64,000 bases of DNA from Candidatus Rokuibacteriota bacterium (GCA_003220265.1 QHRW01000110.1:94395-158394), one strand, 5' to 3'; positions 51,201-59,594 are shown, counted from the stretch's first letter. Numbers and translations: made by a program. Notes: a model not told the origin generated them from the letters alone.

Positions 51201-52229
51201 GTGACCGGCGACCGGCTGCCCGAGTATCGCGTGAAGGCGCGGAACACCTCCCCGACGAGCGAGAACAAGATCCACGACGATGCCACCGCGCGCCGCTACG
51301 GTTTCCGCGGCGGCCTCGTGCCCGGCGTAACGGTTTATGCCTACCTGACCGTGCCGCTGGTGGCGGCGCTGGGCTCGGCGTGGCTAGAGCGCGGGACCGC
51401 CAGCGTGCGATTCCACAAGCCGGTGTTCGAAGGTGAAGAGCTGGCCGTGACCGGCGCCACCACGGCGCGCGATGCGCGCGGCGCCACGCTGGCGCTCACG
51501 GGCGCCACCGCCGGCGCGCCGGAGGCCGCGACGCTGGCGGCCACGCTACCGGCCGGCTCGCCCACGCCCGTGAACCTTGCGCAGTACAGCACGGCGCCGC
51601 TGCCGGACGAACGCCCCGAGGCCACGCGCGCGCACCTGGGCTCGCTGGACGTGCTCGGCTCGCCGGTGAACACCTACGATGAGGCGGCGGCCGGCGAGTG
51701 GCTGGCCAAGGTCGGCGACCCGCTGCCGCTCTATCGCGGCCGCGACGGCTGGATCCATCCCGCCTTCTATCTCGACCAGGCCAACCGCGCGCTGCGACAG
51801 AACGTCCGCCTCGGCCCGTGGATTCACGCCGGCAGCGTGATCCGCCATCTCGGCGGCGCGCGCGTGGGCGAGACGCTCACCACGCGCGGACGCGTGCGTT
51901 CGCTGTTCGACAAGAAGGGGCGCGAATTCGTCGAGCTGGACCTTGTGATCGTCACCGGCGAGCGCCCTCGCCCGGTCGCCCATATCCTCCATACCGCGGT
52001 CTATCAATTGGGGGGCCCCGACATGGCCCCCCAAACCCCCCAGGTCGGCGCGCCGGCGAAGCCGGACGCGCCTCCCCATCCCCAGGTCGCCGCGCCGGCG
52101 AAGCCGGACGCGCCTGCCCATCCCCAGGTCGGCGCACCGGCGAAGCCGGACGCGCCTGCCCACCCCCAGGTCGGCGCGCCGGCGAAGCCGGACGCGCCTC
52201 CTGCGAGTCCGCCTGCTGTGACACACTAG
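51201..52229 (+). CDS. MaoC-like dehydratase with repeat-derived Pro/Ala-rich tail
   Basis: This is a 342-residue protein. Residues 1-270 look like a double hot-dog dehydratase (NTSPTSENKIHDDATARRYG, GGLVPGVTVYAYLT, RFHKPVFEGEELAVTG, and a second half with GWIHPAFYLDQANRAL). It may hydrate an acyl-CoA. Residues about 271-342 are foreign to the family: a palindrome-encoded GGPDMAPQTP, then four 14-residue units of the form QVGAPAKPDAPAHP from a 42-bp tandem DNA repeat. The tail should be extended and proline-rich. The GTG start is divergent from LemA. Confidence 0.86.
   Translation: MTGDRLPEYRVKARNTSPTSENKIHDDATARRYGFRGGLVPGVTVYAYLTVPLVAALGSAWLERGTASVRFHKPVFEGEELAVTGATTARDARGATLALTGATAGAPEAATLAATLPAGSPTPVNLAQYSTAPLPDERPEATRAHLGSLDVLGSPVNTYDEAAAGEWLAKVGDPLPLYRGRDGWIHPAFYLDQANRALRQNVRLGPWIHAGSVIRHLGGARVGETLTTRGRVRSLFDKKGREFVELDLVIVTGERPRPVAHILHTAVYQLGGPDMAPQTPQVGAPAKPDAPPHPQVAAPAKPDAPAHPQVGAPAKPDAPAHPQVGAPAKPDAPPASPPAVTH
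52009..52208 (+). repeat. Dispersed palindromic repeat, copy 5, with 42-bp tandem array
   Basis: The palindrome GGGGGGCCCC-gacat-GGCCCCCC (52009-52032) is followed by four 42-bp direct repeats starting at 52041, 52083, 52125 and 52167 (CAGGTCGGCGCGCCGGCGAA...). The 42-bp unit resembles the second half of the element in the 45007 copy. The whole block lies in frame at the 3' end of the MaoC-like gene. Confidence 0.88.
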
Positions 52230-52236
52230 TCCGACC

Positions 52237-52668
52237 ATGGACTGGTGGGTGTGGGTGCTGGTGGGGCTGGGATTGCTCGGCCTCGAGATAGTGACGCCGG
52301 GCGGCTTCTACGTGCTGTTCTTCGGCGCGGGGGCGCTGCTGGTGGGCGTGCTGGCCGCGTTCGGCGTGGCCGGGCCGCCGTGGCTTCATTGGCTGCTCTT
52401 CTCCGTCTTCTCGACCCTCTCGCTCGTGCTCTTCCGCGGCCGGCTGGTCGCGTGGTCACGGGCCGGCGAGACGGCGCCCGCCATGGACACCTTGGTCGGA
52501 GAGATCGCCATGCCGCTCGAAGACCTCTTACCGGGCTCGCTCGGCAAGGTCGAGCTGCGTGGCACGTCGTGGACGGCCCGCAACGTCGACGAGCGCCCGC
52601 TCGTCAAGGGTCAGCGCAGCCGGGTCACACGCGTCGATGGCCTCACGCTCGCCATCCGGGCGGAGTAA
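52237..52668 (+). CDS. NfeD-like membrane protein
   Basis: This 143-residue protein has two or three membrane helices (WVWVLVGLGLLGLEIVTPGG, FFGAGALLVGVLAAFGVAG, WLLFSVFSTLSLVLF) followed by an OB-fold domain (LVGEIAMPLEDLLPGSLGKVELRGTSW in pieces, QRSRVTRVDGLTLAI), the layout of short NfeD1b proteins. These pair with SPFH/stomatin proteins, as here: the SPFH gene begins 21 bases downstream. Together they are thought to organise membrane microdomains or quality control. Confidence 0.92.
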   Translation: MDWWVWVLVGLGLLGLEIVTPGGFYVLFFGAGALLVGVLAAFGVAGPPWLHWLLFSVFSTLSLVLFRGRLVAWSRAGETAPAMDTLVGEIAMPLEDLLPGSLGKVELRGTSWTARNVDERPLVKGQRSRVTRVDGLTLAIRAE

Positions 52669-52689
52669 CGGCCCGCCAAGGAGCCGGTC

Positions 52690-53685
52690 ATGACGGAAAC
52701 GCTGGTCGTCTTCGTCGTTCTCGCCATCCTGGTGATCTTCATCATCGCCAAGACGGCGGTCGTGGTGCCGCAGCAGAGCGCCTACATCGTGGAGCGCCTC
52801 GGCAAGTACCGGGGCACGCTGCGGGCCGGCTTCCACATCCTGACGCCCTTCGTGGACGTCGTGCGCTACAAGCATTCGCTCAAGGAGACGGCCGTCGACA
52901 TCCCCGAGCAGGTCTGCATCACGCGCGACAACGTGCAGGTCCACGTCGACGGCGTGCTCTACCTCAAGGTGCTCGACCCCGAGCGCGCGTCGTACGGTGT
53001 CACCGACTATCTCTTCGCCATCACCCAGCTCGCCCAGACGGCGCTGCGCAGCGAGGTCGGCAAGATCGACCTCGACCGCACGTTCGAGGAGCGCACGCAC
53101 ATCAACAACCAGGTAGTGAGCGAGCTCGACAAGGCCTCGGCGCCCTGGGGCATCAAGGTGCTGCGCTACGAGATCAAGAACATCAACCCGCCCAAGGACG
53201 TCCTCGCCGCGATGGAAAAGCAGATGCGCGCCGAGCGCGAGAAGCGTGCCGTCATCCTCGCCTCCGAGGGCGAGCGCGACGCGGCGATCAACCAGGCCGA
53301 GGGTCAGAAGCAGCAGGTGATCAAGGCCTCGGAGGCCAAGAAGCAGCAGCAGATCAACGAGGCCGAGGGCGCCGCCTCCGCGATCCTGGCCATCGCCTCC
53401 GCGACGGCGGACGGCACGCGCCGCGTGGCGGAGGCCATCACCCTCCCGGGTGGCTTCGAGGCCGTGCAGCTCCGGGTGGCCGACCACTACATCGAGAAGT
53501 TCGGCCAGCTGGCCAACGCCTCCGACACGACGCTGATCGTGCCGGCCAGCGTGGGCGACATCTCGGGCATGCTCGCGACCGCGATGAACGTCATCCGCCG
53601 CCAGGGCGGCGGCAACGGCGGTGAGGGCGGCTCCCGTCCGGCCGGCTCGCCGCCGCCGCCCTCGCCCTTCGGGCGGCCCTCGTAG
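52690..53685 (+). CDS. SPFH/stomatin-family membrane protein (QmcA-like)
   Basis: This 331-residue protein has a membrane-anchoring N-terminal helix (LVVFVVLAILVIFIIAK) and then the SPFH domain (VVVPQQSAYIVERLGKYRGT, VDIPEQVCITRDNVQV, DYLFAITQLAQTALR). A long coiled coil rich in Glu/Gln/Ala follows (KRAVILASEGERDAAINQAE) and ends in a Gly/Pro-rich tail. It oligomerises at the inner membrane. The operon partner is NfeD. A hairpin and a new promoter follow its stop, so the operon ends here. Confidence 0.94.
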   Translation: MTETLVVFVVLAILVIFIIAKTAVVVPQQSAYIVERLGKYRGTLRAGFHILTPFVDVVRYKHSLKETAVDIPEQVCITRDNVQVHVDGVLYLKVLDPERASYGVTDYLFAITQLAQTALRSEVGKIDLDRTFEERTHINNQVVSELDKASAPWGIKVLRYEIKNINPPKDVLAAMEKQMRAEREKRAVILASEGERDAAINQAEGQKQQVIKASEAKKQQQINEAEGAASAILAIASATADGTRRVAEAITLPGGFEAVQLRVADHYIEKFGQLANASDTTLIVPASVGDISGMLATAMNVIRRQGGGNGGEGGSRPAGSPPPPSPFGRPS

Positions 53686-53705
53686 CGCTCCGAGACGGCG
53701 CAGCA

Positions 53706-53721
53706 GCGTCAGGACTGACGC
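53706..53721 (+). terminator. Terminator-like hairpin after the SPFH gene
   Basis: GCGTCA-ggac-TGACGC is followed by CCCCTTT. The stem is short (6 bp) and the U-run weak, so termination may be partial. It sits seven bases before the next promoter. Confidence 0.4.
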
Positions 53722-53727
53722 GCCCCT

Positions 53728-53756
53728 TTGATTCACCGCGGGCCGCATGCTACAAA
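53728..53756 (+). promoter_or_regulatory. Sigma70-like promoter of the acyl-CoA operon
   Basis: TTGATT (53728-53733) and TACAAA (53751-53756) are 17 bases apart, 24 bases upstream of the ATG at 53781, with a GGAGG ribosome site between. Confidence 0.55.
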
Positions 53757-53780
53757 CGGAACCCTCAAGTGGAGGCCCGC

Positions 53781-54986
53781 ATGGACCTGAACTATTCCGC
53801 CGACGATCGCGCGTTCCGTGAGAAGACCCGCCGCTGGCTCGAGGCCAACACGCCGACGGACGATCTCAAGACGCTGGCGGAGCGCAAGGCCTGGCACCGC
53901 AAGCTCTACGAGGCGGGCTACGTGGGAATGCTGTGGCCCAAGGAATATGGCGGCTGGGGCGCCACGGCGATGCAGCAGGCGATCGTGCAGGACGAGATGG
54001 CGCGCATCGGCGCGCCGCCCGCCATCAACGGGCTCGGTATCGGGTTCATCGGGCCGACGATCATCGTGCACGGGACGGAAGCGCAGAAGCAGCGCTATCT
54101 GAAGAAGATGCTCACCGCCGAAGAGATCTGGTGCCAGCTCTATTCCGAGCCCAACGCCGGCTCCGACCTCGCCGGCCTGAAGACGCGTGCCGAGGACGCC
54201 GGCGACCATTTCGTGGTCAACGGCCAGAAGATCTGGACCTCCAGCGGGCCCATCGCCGACTGGGGCATCCTCCTCTGCCGCACCGATCCCAAGGCGGCCA
54301 AGCACAAGGGCATCTCGTGCGTGCTGCTCAACATGCGCCAGCCCGGCGTGGAGGTGCGGCCGCTCAAGCAGATCACCGGCCACTCGCTCTTCTCCGAAGT
54401 GTTCATGACCAACGCGCGCGCCGACAAGTCCGACCTCATCGGCAAGCTCGACGAGGGCTGGGCCATCGCGCAGACGACCCTCGGCTACGAGCGCGGCGGC
54501 AACTCGCTCGGCCGCGTCACCCGCTACGCGATCGCCTTCCGCCAGCTCGTGCGCGCGACGAAGCAGCTCCGGCGCAACGGCCGGCCGCTGATCGAGGATC
54601 CCGTCGTGCGCGCCAAGATGGGCCGGCTCTACGCCGAGCTGGAGGTGCAGCGCTACGCGGGCCTGCGCGTGCTCTCCGCGCTCAACAAGGGCGACTCGCC
54701 GGGCGCGGCGTCGTCGATCACCAAGCTGTCGTACACCGAGTTCGAGAAGCGCTACTACGACACCGCGCTGGAGATCCTGGGCCCGTGGGGCCAGATGATG
54801 ACCGCCCGCGAGGAGTTCGAGGAGATCGACACCTCCTCGGGCGAGGCGGGCACGTGGGCCACCGCGTTCCTGTGGGCGCGCGCCGGCACCATCTACTCCG
54901 GCTCGTCGGAGATCCAGAAGAACATCATCGGCGAGCGCGTGCTCGGGCTGCCCAAGGAAGTCCGCGCCGACCGGCTGAGGAGCTGA
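53781..54986 (+). CDS. Acyl-CoA dehydrogenase (first of a pair)
   Basis: This 401-residue FAD enzyme has an N-terminal helical domain (SADDRAFREKTRRWLE), FAD loop CQLYSEPNAGSDLAGLKT, KIWTSSGPIADWG, and C-terminal GTIYSGSSEIQKNIIGERVL with the substrate-proximal segment. This form belongs to the ACAD class acting in pairs on bulky or branched substrates such as steroid side chains, where two subunits form a heteromer. A GTG four codons upstream is possible, but the ATG has the better ribosome site. The second dehydrogenase follows after three bases. Confidence 0.92.
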   Translation: MDLNYSADDRAFREKTRRWLEANTPTDDLKTLAERKAWHRKLYEAGYVGMLWPKEYGGWGATAMQQAIVQDEMARIGAPPAINGLGIGFIGPTIIVHGTEAQKQRYLKKMLTAEEIWCQLYSEPNAGSDLAGLKTRAEDAGDHFVVNGQKIWTSSGPIADWGILLCRTDPKAAKHKGISCVLLNMRQPGVEVRPLKQITGHSLFSEVFMTNARADKSDLIGKLDEGWAIAQTTLGYERGGNSLGRVTRYAIAFRQLVRATKQLRRNGRPLIEDPVVRAKMGRLYAELEVQRYAGLRVLSALNKGDSPGAASSITKLSYTEFEKRYYDTALEILGPWGQMMTAREEFEEIDTSSGEAGTWATAFLWARAGTIYSGSSEIQKNIIGERVLGLPKEVRADRLRS

Positions 54987-54989
54987 GCC

Positions 54990-56108
54990 GTGGATTTTTC
55001 CTTCACGCCCGACCAGACGCTGCTGAAGAACTCGGCGCGCGCGTTCCTCGACGAGCACTGCAAGCCCGCCACCGTGCGGCTGCTGTGGGACGACGCGCGC
55101 GGTGAGAGCGAGTCGATGTGGAAGGAGATGGCCCAGCTCGGCTGGCTGGGGCTGTCACTGCCGGAGGAGCACGGCGGCAGCGGGCTCGGCATGGTGGAGA
55201 GCGCCCTGCTGCTGGAAGAGCTCGGACGCGCGGCCTACCCCGGACCGTTCTGGCCCACGATGCTCGCCGCCGCCGCGGTCACCGACCACGGCACCGAGGT
55301 TCAGAAGAAGCGCTGGCTCGGCGCCATCGCCACCGGCGAGGCGCGCGCGGCCCTCGCGCTGCTCGACGCCGACCTCGACTGGAATCCCGACGCGGTCGCC
55401 ACCCGCGCCGACAAGACGTCCACGGGCTGGCAGCTCACGGGGCTCAAGCGCTACGTCGCCTGGGGCCACGTGGCCAGCGTGCTGCTGGTGCCCGCGCGCA
55501 CGCCGGACGGCGTGTCGCTCTTCCTGGTCGAGCCCGGCGCCTCCGGCATCCGCTGGACGCCGATGATGAACATGGACCCCGGCACGCGCCTGGCCGACCT
55601 CACGCTCGATCGCGTGCCCGTGCGCAGCGACGACCTGCTCGGCGCGCCCGGCGCCGCCGCGCCGGCGCTCCACCAGCTCCTCCGCCGCGGCGCGGTCGGC
55701 GCCGCCGCCGAGATGCTCGGCGCCGCTCGCCGCTGCCTGGACATGGCGGTCGGCTACGCCAAGGTGCGCGAGCAGTTCGGCCAGCCGATCGGCTCCTTCC
55801 AGGCCATCCGCCACAAGTGCGCCGACATGCTGCTGGAGACGGAGAACTCGCACTCGGCCGTCTACTACGCAGCGTGGGCGCTCGACGCCGGCGCCGAGGA
55901 CGCCGGCACCGCGACCTCCATCGCGAAGTCGTACGTGGGCGACGCCTCGCGCAAGGTGTGCGGCGAGGCGATCCAGGTCCACGGCGGCATCGGCTTCACG
56001 TGGGAGTACGACCTGCACATGTACTTCAAGCGGGCGAAGGCGCTGGAGGCGCAGTACGGCGACGCGGACTTCCACCGCGAGCTCATCCTCGCCGACGTCG
56101 CCGGGTAG
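54990..56108 (+). CDS. Acyl-CoA dehydrogenase (second of a pair)
   Basis: This 372-residue dehydrogenase opens DFSFTPDQTLLKNSARAFLD and has LGLSLPEEHGGSGLGMVES, a weakly conserved FAD loop (DADLDWNPDAVATRADKT lacking the usual EPxAGSD), and the C-terminal Arg/Gln-rich IQVHGGIGFTWEYDLHMYFK. Lack of the standard loop is characteristic of the partner subunit in alpha2beta2 ACADs, so this protein probably complements the preceding one. The start is GTG three bases after the upstream stop. Confidence 0.9.
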   Translation: MDFSFTPDQTLLKNSARAFLDEHCKPATVRLLWDDARGESESMWKEMAQLGWLGLSLPEEHGGSGLGMVESALLLEELGRAAYPGPFWPTMLAAAAVTDHGTEVQKKRWLGAIATGEARAALALLDADLDWNPDAVATRADKTSTGWQLTGLKRYVAWGHVASVLLVPARTPDGVSLFLVEPGASGIRWTPMMNMDPGTRLADLTLDRVPVRSDDLLGAPGAAAPALHQLLRRGAVGAAAEMLGAARRCLDMAVGYAKVREQFGQPIGSFQAIRHKCADMLLETENSHSAVYYAAWALDAGAEDAGTATSIAKSYVGDASRKVCGEAIQVHGGIGFTWEYDLHMYFKRAKALEAQYGDADFHRELILADVAG

Positions 56109-56123
56109 CGGACGCCCACGCTC

Positions 56124-57272
56124 GTGGCCTCGAATCCGCCGCCGCTCGACGGCATCCGCGTCGTCGACCTCACCAGCTACATCGCCGGCTCCTACGCGGC
56201 GATGATGGTCGCCGACCTCGGCGCCCACGTCGTGAAGGTGGAATCGCTGGAGGGCGACTCCTTCCGCGAGCTCCCGGGCTTCTACGGCTGGAACCGCGGC
56301 AAGCGCTCGATCGCGCTCAACCTCAAGACGGCCGAGGGCCGCGAGATCGTCGAGCGGCTCGCGCGCGAGAGCGACGTGCTCATGGAGAACTGGCGGCCCG
56401 GCGTGGCCGACCGCCTGGGCGTCGGCCACGCGCATCTCTGCGCGCTGAATCCGCGGCTGATCTACTGCTCGGTGACTGCGTTCGGCTCCACGGGCCCCTA
56501 CATCGATCGGCCGGGCTTCGACCCAATACTACAAGCGCTCGGCGGTCTCATGACGCTGCAGGGCTTCGGCGGGCCGCCGAAATATCTCAGGACCGCGCCC
56601 ACGGACTACTACACGGCCGCGCTGGCCACGCAGGCCGTGCTCGCCGCGCTGTTCGTGCGCGAGCGCACGGGCCGCGGCCAGCGCATCGAGACCTCCCTGC
56701 TCCAGGGCGTGATGGCGCTGCAGTCGGGTATCGCCATCGACTACCCGGGCAAGCCGACGCTGATCCGCGAGAACCCGACCTATCGCCTCTACCAGGCCGG
56801 CGACGGCGAGTGGTTCTTCCTGGCCTGCGGCAACCAGGCCTTCTGGGTAAAGCTCTGCACGGCGATGGGCATGGAGGAGTTCGCCAACGATCCGCGCTTC
56901 GGTTCGTGGATGCTGCGGTTGCAGAACAACGAGGCGCTGTTGCCCATCCTCGAGAAGCGCTTCGCCGAGAAGCCGCGCGACGAATGGCTGGAGATCCTGG
57001 CCCGGCACGATATCCCGGCGGGGCCGGTGAAGACCGTGGCGGAGTTCATGGACGATCCCGCCGTGCGCCACCACGACATGGTGCACGAGTACGAGCATCC
57101 CGAGGTCGGCCGCCTGCGCGTCATGGGCCAGCCGCTGGTCTTCCAGGGGACGCCGACGCAGGATCCGGGACCGCCGCCGCTGCTGGGCCAGCACACCGAC
57201 GAGGTCCTGCGCGAGGCCGGCTACGACGCGGCCGGCATCGCCGCGCTGCGCGCGAAGAAGGTGGTGCGATGA
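56124..57272 (+). CDS. CaiB/BaiF family III CoA-transferase
   Basis: This 382-residue CoA-transferase has the family landmarks GIRVVDLTSYIAGSYAAMM, AHVVKVESLEGDSFRE, the catalytic Asp region YYTAALATQAVLAALF (here an Ala-rich variant of the usual SxxDxxxG), and C-terminal GPPPLLGQHTDEVL. The usual aspartate nucleophile lies in TDYYTAALAT, giving Asp near residue 163. It activates the substrate acid with CoA for the dehydrogenase pair. The GTG start follows the dehydrogenase by 15 bases, and the stop overlaps the hydratase start. Confidence 0.9.
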   Translation: MASNPPPLDGIRVVDLTSYIAGSYAAMMVADLGAHVVKVESLEGDSFRELPGFYGWNRGKRSIALNLKTAEGREIVERLARESDVLMENWRPGVADRLGVGHAHLCALNPRLIYCSVTAFGSTGPYIDRPGFDPILQALGGLMTLQGFGGPPKYLRTAPTDYYTAALATQAVLAALFVRERTGRGQRIETSLLQGVMALQSGIAIDYPGKPTLIRENPTYRLYQAGDGEWFFLACGNQAFWVKLCTAMGMEEFANDPRFGSWMLRLQNNEALLPILEKRFAEKPRDEWLEILARHDIPAGPVKTVAEFMDDPAVRHHDMVHEYEHPEVGRLRVMGQPLVFQGTPTQDPGPPPLLGQHTDEVLREAGYDAAGIAALRAKKVVR

Positions 57273-58051
57273 AATACGAGGCGATCCTCTACGACGCCGC
57301 CGACGGCGTGGCCACGATCACGCTCAATCGTCCCGACGTCCACAACGCGATGAACGAGGCGATGCGGCGCGACCTCCATACGTGCTTCCAGGGCCTCGTC
57401 ACCGACGACGCCGTGCGCGTGGTGGTGGTGAGCGGCGCCGGCGAGCGCGCCTTCTCGGCAGGCGCCGACATCCGCGAGTTCACGGCGCCGCAGGTGCCGA
57501 CCCAGTTCCGCGAGTCCCGCCGGCGGGTGGAGTTCCGCTCGCTCATGGAGCGGTGCCCGCAGCCCATCATCGCGGCCATCGGCGGCTACGCGTTCGGCGG
57601 CGGTCTCGAGCTGGCGCTGGCGTGCGACATCCGCATCGCCGCCGCCGACTCGCGCCTGGGTCTCACGGAGATCGACCTCGCCATCATTCCAGGCGGCGGC
57701 GGCACCCAGCGGCTGCCGCGCGTGGTGGGGCGGGGCAAGGCGCTCGAGATGATCCTCACCGGCGCCCGCATCGACGCCGCCGAGGCGCTGCGCATCGGCC
57801 TCGTCGAGCGCGTGGTCCCCGCCGGCGAGGCGCTGAAGGCCGCGCGCGAGCTGGCCGCCACGCTGGCGGCCAAGGCGCCGGTGGCGCTGCGCTACGCCAA
57901 GGAGGCCGTGGTCAAGGGACTCCAGCTCCCGCTGGAGGACGGCATCCGCCTCGAAGGCGATCTCTCGACGTTCCTGCGCACCACCGAGGACCGGCTCGAA
58001 GGCGCCAAGGCGTTCCTGGAGAAGCGAAAGCCCCGCTGGCAAGGACGCTAG
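57269..58051 (+). CDS. Enoyl-CoA hydratase
   Basis: This 260-residue crotonase-fold protein has the oxyanion loop AFSAGADIREFTAP (Ser in place of the usual Cys), both catalytic glutamates in FGGGLELALACD and GLTEIDLAIIPGGGGTQ, and the ending FLEKRKPRWQGR. It completes a CoA-transferase, dehydrogenase and hydratase sequence for one acyl-CoA oxidation step. The ATG overlaps the CoA-transferase stop (ATGA). Confidence 0.93.
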   Translation: MKYEAILYDAADGVATITLNRPDVHNAMNEAMRRDLHTCFQGLVTDDAVRVVVVSGAGERAFSAGADIREFTAPQVPTQFRESRRRVEFRSLMERCPQPIIAAIGGYAFGGGLELALACDIRIAAADSRLGLTEIDLAIIPGGGGTQRLPRVVGRGKALEMILTGARIDAAEALRIGLVERVVPAGEALKAARELAATLAAKAPVALRYAKEAVVKGLQLPLEDGIRLEGDLSTFLRTTEDRLEGAKAFLEKRKPRWQGR

Positions 58052-58054
58052 CCT

Positions 58055-59050
58055 CTGCCGTTCTCGTATTACGCGCGCCTGTCGCGAGCCCAGCAGGCGA
58101 TCTACCGCAAGAGCGACGAGATCGTCGAGGTGCGCCTGCCCGAGCCCGCGCGGCTGCATCCGGCGGTGGAGGCGCTGACGGCGGCGCTCGGCTCCGAGCA
58201 GCGCGTGGCCGTCCAGCAGGCGACGGACCGCTTGATCCGCGGGCTCACCGACACGCTCGGCGTGCCGCCGGTGAAGGTGGAGGTGCTGGCCGCGCGGCCG
58301 CACGCGAAGTGGGGCGAGCTGCACGGGCTCTACACCGCCGAGCGCGGCCGGACGCCGAAGATCCAGCTCTGGATGCGCACGGCGAAGCAGCGCCGGGTCG
58401 TGGCGTTCCGCACGTATCTGCGAACGCTGCTGCACGAGGTCGGCCACCACCTCGACTACGCGCTGCTGCGCCTGCGCGACTCCTATCACACCGAGGGCTT
58501 CTACAAGCGCGAGTCGAGCCTCTTCAAGCAGCTCGTGCCCGAGGCGGGGCGGCCGCGCGTGACCGTGGAGGCGTGGTTCCGTCGCAGCCAGGACGAGCGG
58601 CTGGCGCGGCTGGCGCGCACGCCCGACGAGGCCGCCGAGGCGCTGGCCGGCCGCGCGGCCTCGGCCCTCGCCCGCCGCCCGGCCGCGGAGGCGTGGTCGC
58701 CGACGGAGATCGTCTGCCACCTGCGCGACATCGAGGAGCTCTTCGGCCAGCGCTTCGAGACGATCCTGGCCAACGACGAGCCCGCGCTGGTCGAGGCCGG
58801 GCCCGCCGATCGCTGGGCGAGCGAGCGCCAGTATCGCCGTCACGACGCCGCCAGCGCGCTCGAGCACTTCCGCCGGCGACGCGGCGAGTCGCTGGCGACG
58901 CTGATGGCGCTCCCGCCGGCCGACTGGCAGCGCGGCGGCGCGCATCCCGTGCGCGGCCACCTCACCATCGACCTGCTGGTGGCGCTGATGGCCTGGCACG
59001 ACGACAATCACCTGGAGCAGCTCACTCGAGCACTGGAGGGACGGCCCTGA
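58055..59050 (+). CDS. Zincin-like / DinB-like two-domain protein
   Basis: This 331-residue fusion has residues 1-165 as a putative metallopeptidase with LLHEVGHHLDYALL (HExxH form) and downstream acidic residues, and residues 170-331 as a DinB/YfiT four-helix domain with metal-type histidines EIVCHLRDIEELFGQRF and MAWHDDNHLEQL. Continuous coding with an aromatic and charged N-terminus (PFSYYARLSRAQQAIYRKSD) extends upstream of the first GTG (58130) to CTG 58055, three bases after the hydratase stop, so CTG is the likely start. The C-terminal half is a close paralogue of the next gene. Its activity, possibly thiol transfer or peptide cleavage, is unknown. Confidence 0.82.
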   Translation: MPFSYYARLSRAQQAIYRKSDEIVEVRLPEPARLHPAVEALTAALGSEQRVAVQQATDRLIRGLTDTLGVPPVKVEVLAARPHAKWGELHGLYTAERGRTPKIQLWMRTAKQRRVVAFRTYLRTLLHEVGHHLDYALLRLRDSYHTEGFYKRESSLFKQLVPEAGRPRVTVEAWFRRSQDERLARLARTPDEAAEALAGRAASALARRPAAEAWSPTEIVCHLRDIEELFGQRFETILANDEPALVEAGPADRWASERQYRRHDAASALEHFRRRRGESLATLMALPPADWQRGGAHPVRGHLTIDLLVALMAWHDDNHLEQLTRALEGRP

Positions 59051-59544
59051 TGCCGACCATGGAAGAGTACGCGAAGCAGCCGACCGCGCAGCGCCTCGCG
59101 CGCCTCACGCGCACCGCCGACGAGCTGACCGCCGCCATCAAGGGCCAGAGCGACGCCGCGCTCTCGCGGCGGCCCGACGCCAAGAACTGGGCGGCGAAGG
59201 AAGTCGTGTGCCATCTGCGCGACACCGAGGAAGCCTTCGGCGCGCGCTTCGAGCAGATCCTGGCCATGGAGACCGACCCCAAGCTCGGCGGGCCCAGCGC
59301 CGACCGCTGGGCCGAGGAGCGCCAGTACTTGCGCAACGACGCGACGGAAGCCGCCGGCGCCTTCCGCAAGCGCCGCGAGGAAACCCTCGCCACGCTACGC
59401 GGGCTGACGCCCGCGCAGTGGAACAAGGGCGCCATTCATCCGGTGCGCGGGCGGATGACGATCGACACGTTCCTCACGCTGATGGCGTGGCACGACGACA
59501 ATCACCTCGACCAGCTCACGCGCGCGCTGGAGGGCAAGGCCTAG
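59050..59544 (+). CDS. DinB/YfiT-family protein
   Basis: This 164-residue four-helix metal-binding protein has histidines in EVVCHLRDTEEAFGARF and LMAWHDDNHLDQL plus the HPVRGRMTIDTF segment. DinB-family proteins include thiol S-transferases (bacillithiol, mycothiol) and metal-dependent hydrolases. It aligns along its length with residues 170-331 of the upstream fusion, including WAEERQYLRNDA versus WASERQYRRHDA, so the two arose by tandem duplication. The ATG shares one base with the upstream stop. Confidence 0.9.
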   Translation: MPTMEEYAKQPTAQRLARLTRTADELTAAIKGQSDAALSRRPDAKNWAAKEVVCHLRDTEEAFGARFEQILAMETDPKLGGPSADRWAEERQYLRNDATEAAGAFRKRREETLATLRGLTPAQWNKGAIHPVRGRMTIDTFLTLMAWHDDNHLDQLTRALEGKA

Positions 59545-59559
59545 GGCAACGCGCCGTGC

Positions 59560-59575
59560 ACGCCCACACGTGTGG
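59560..59575. promoter_or_regulatory. 16-bp perfect palindrome
   Basis: GCCCACACGTGTGGGC is a perfect palindrome between the DinB gene and the next gene, 20 bases before a TAGAGT -10-like site. It could be an operator or a terminator stem without a U-run. Confidence 0.45.
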
Positions 59576-59594
59576 GCCGCGCGCGGAAGCGTGC

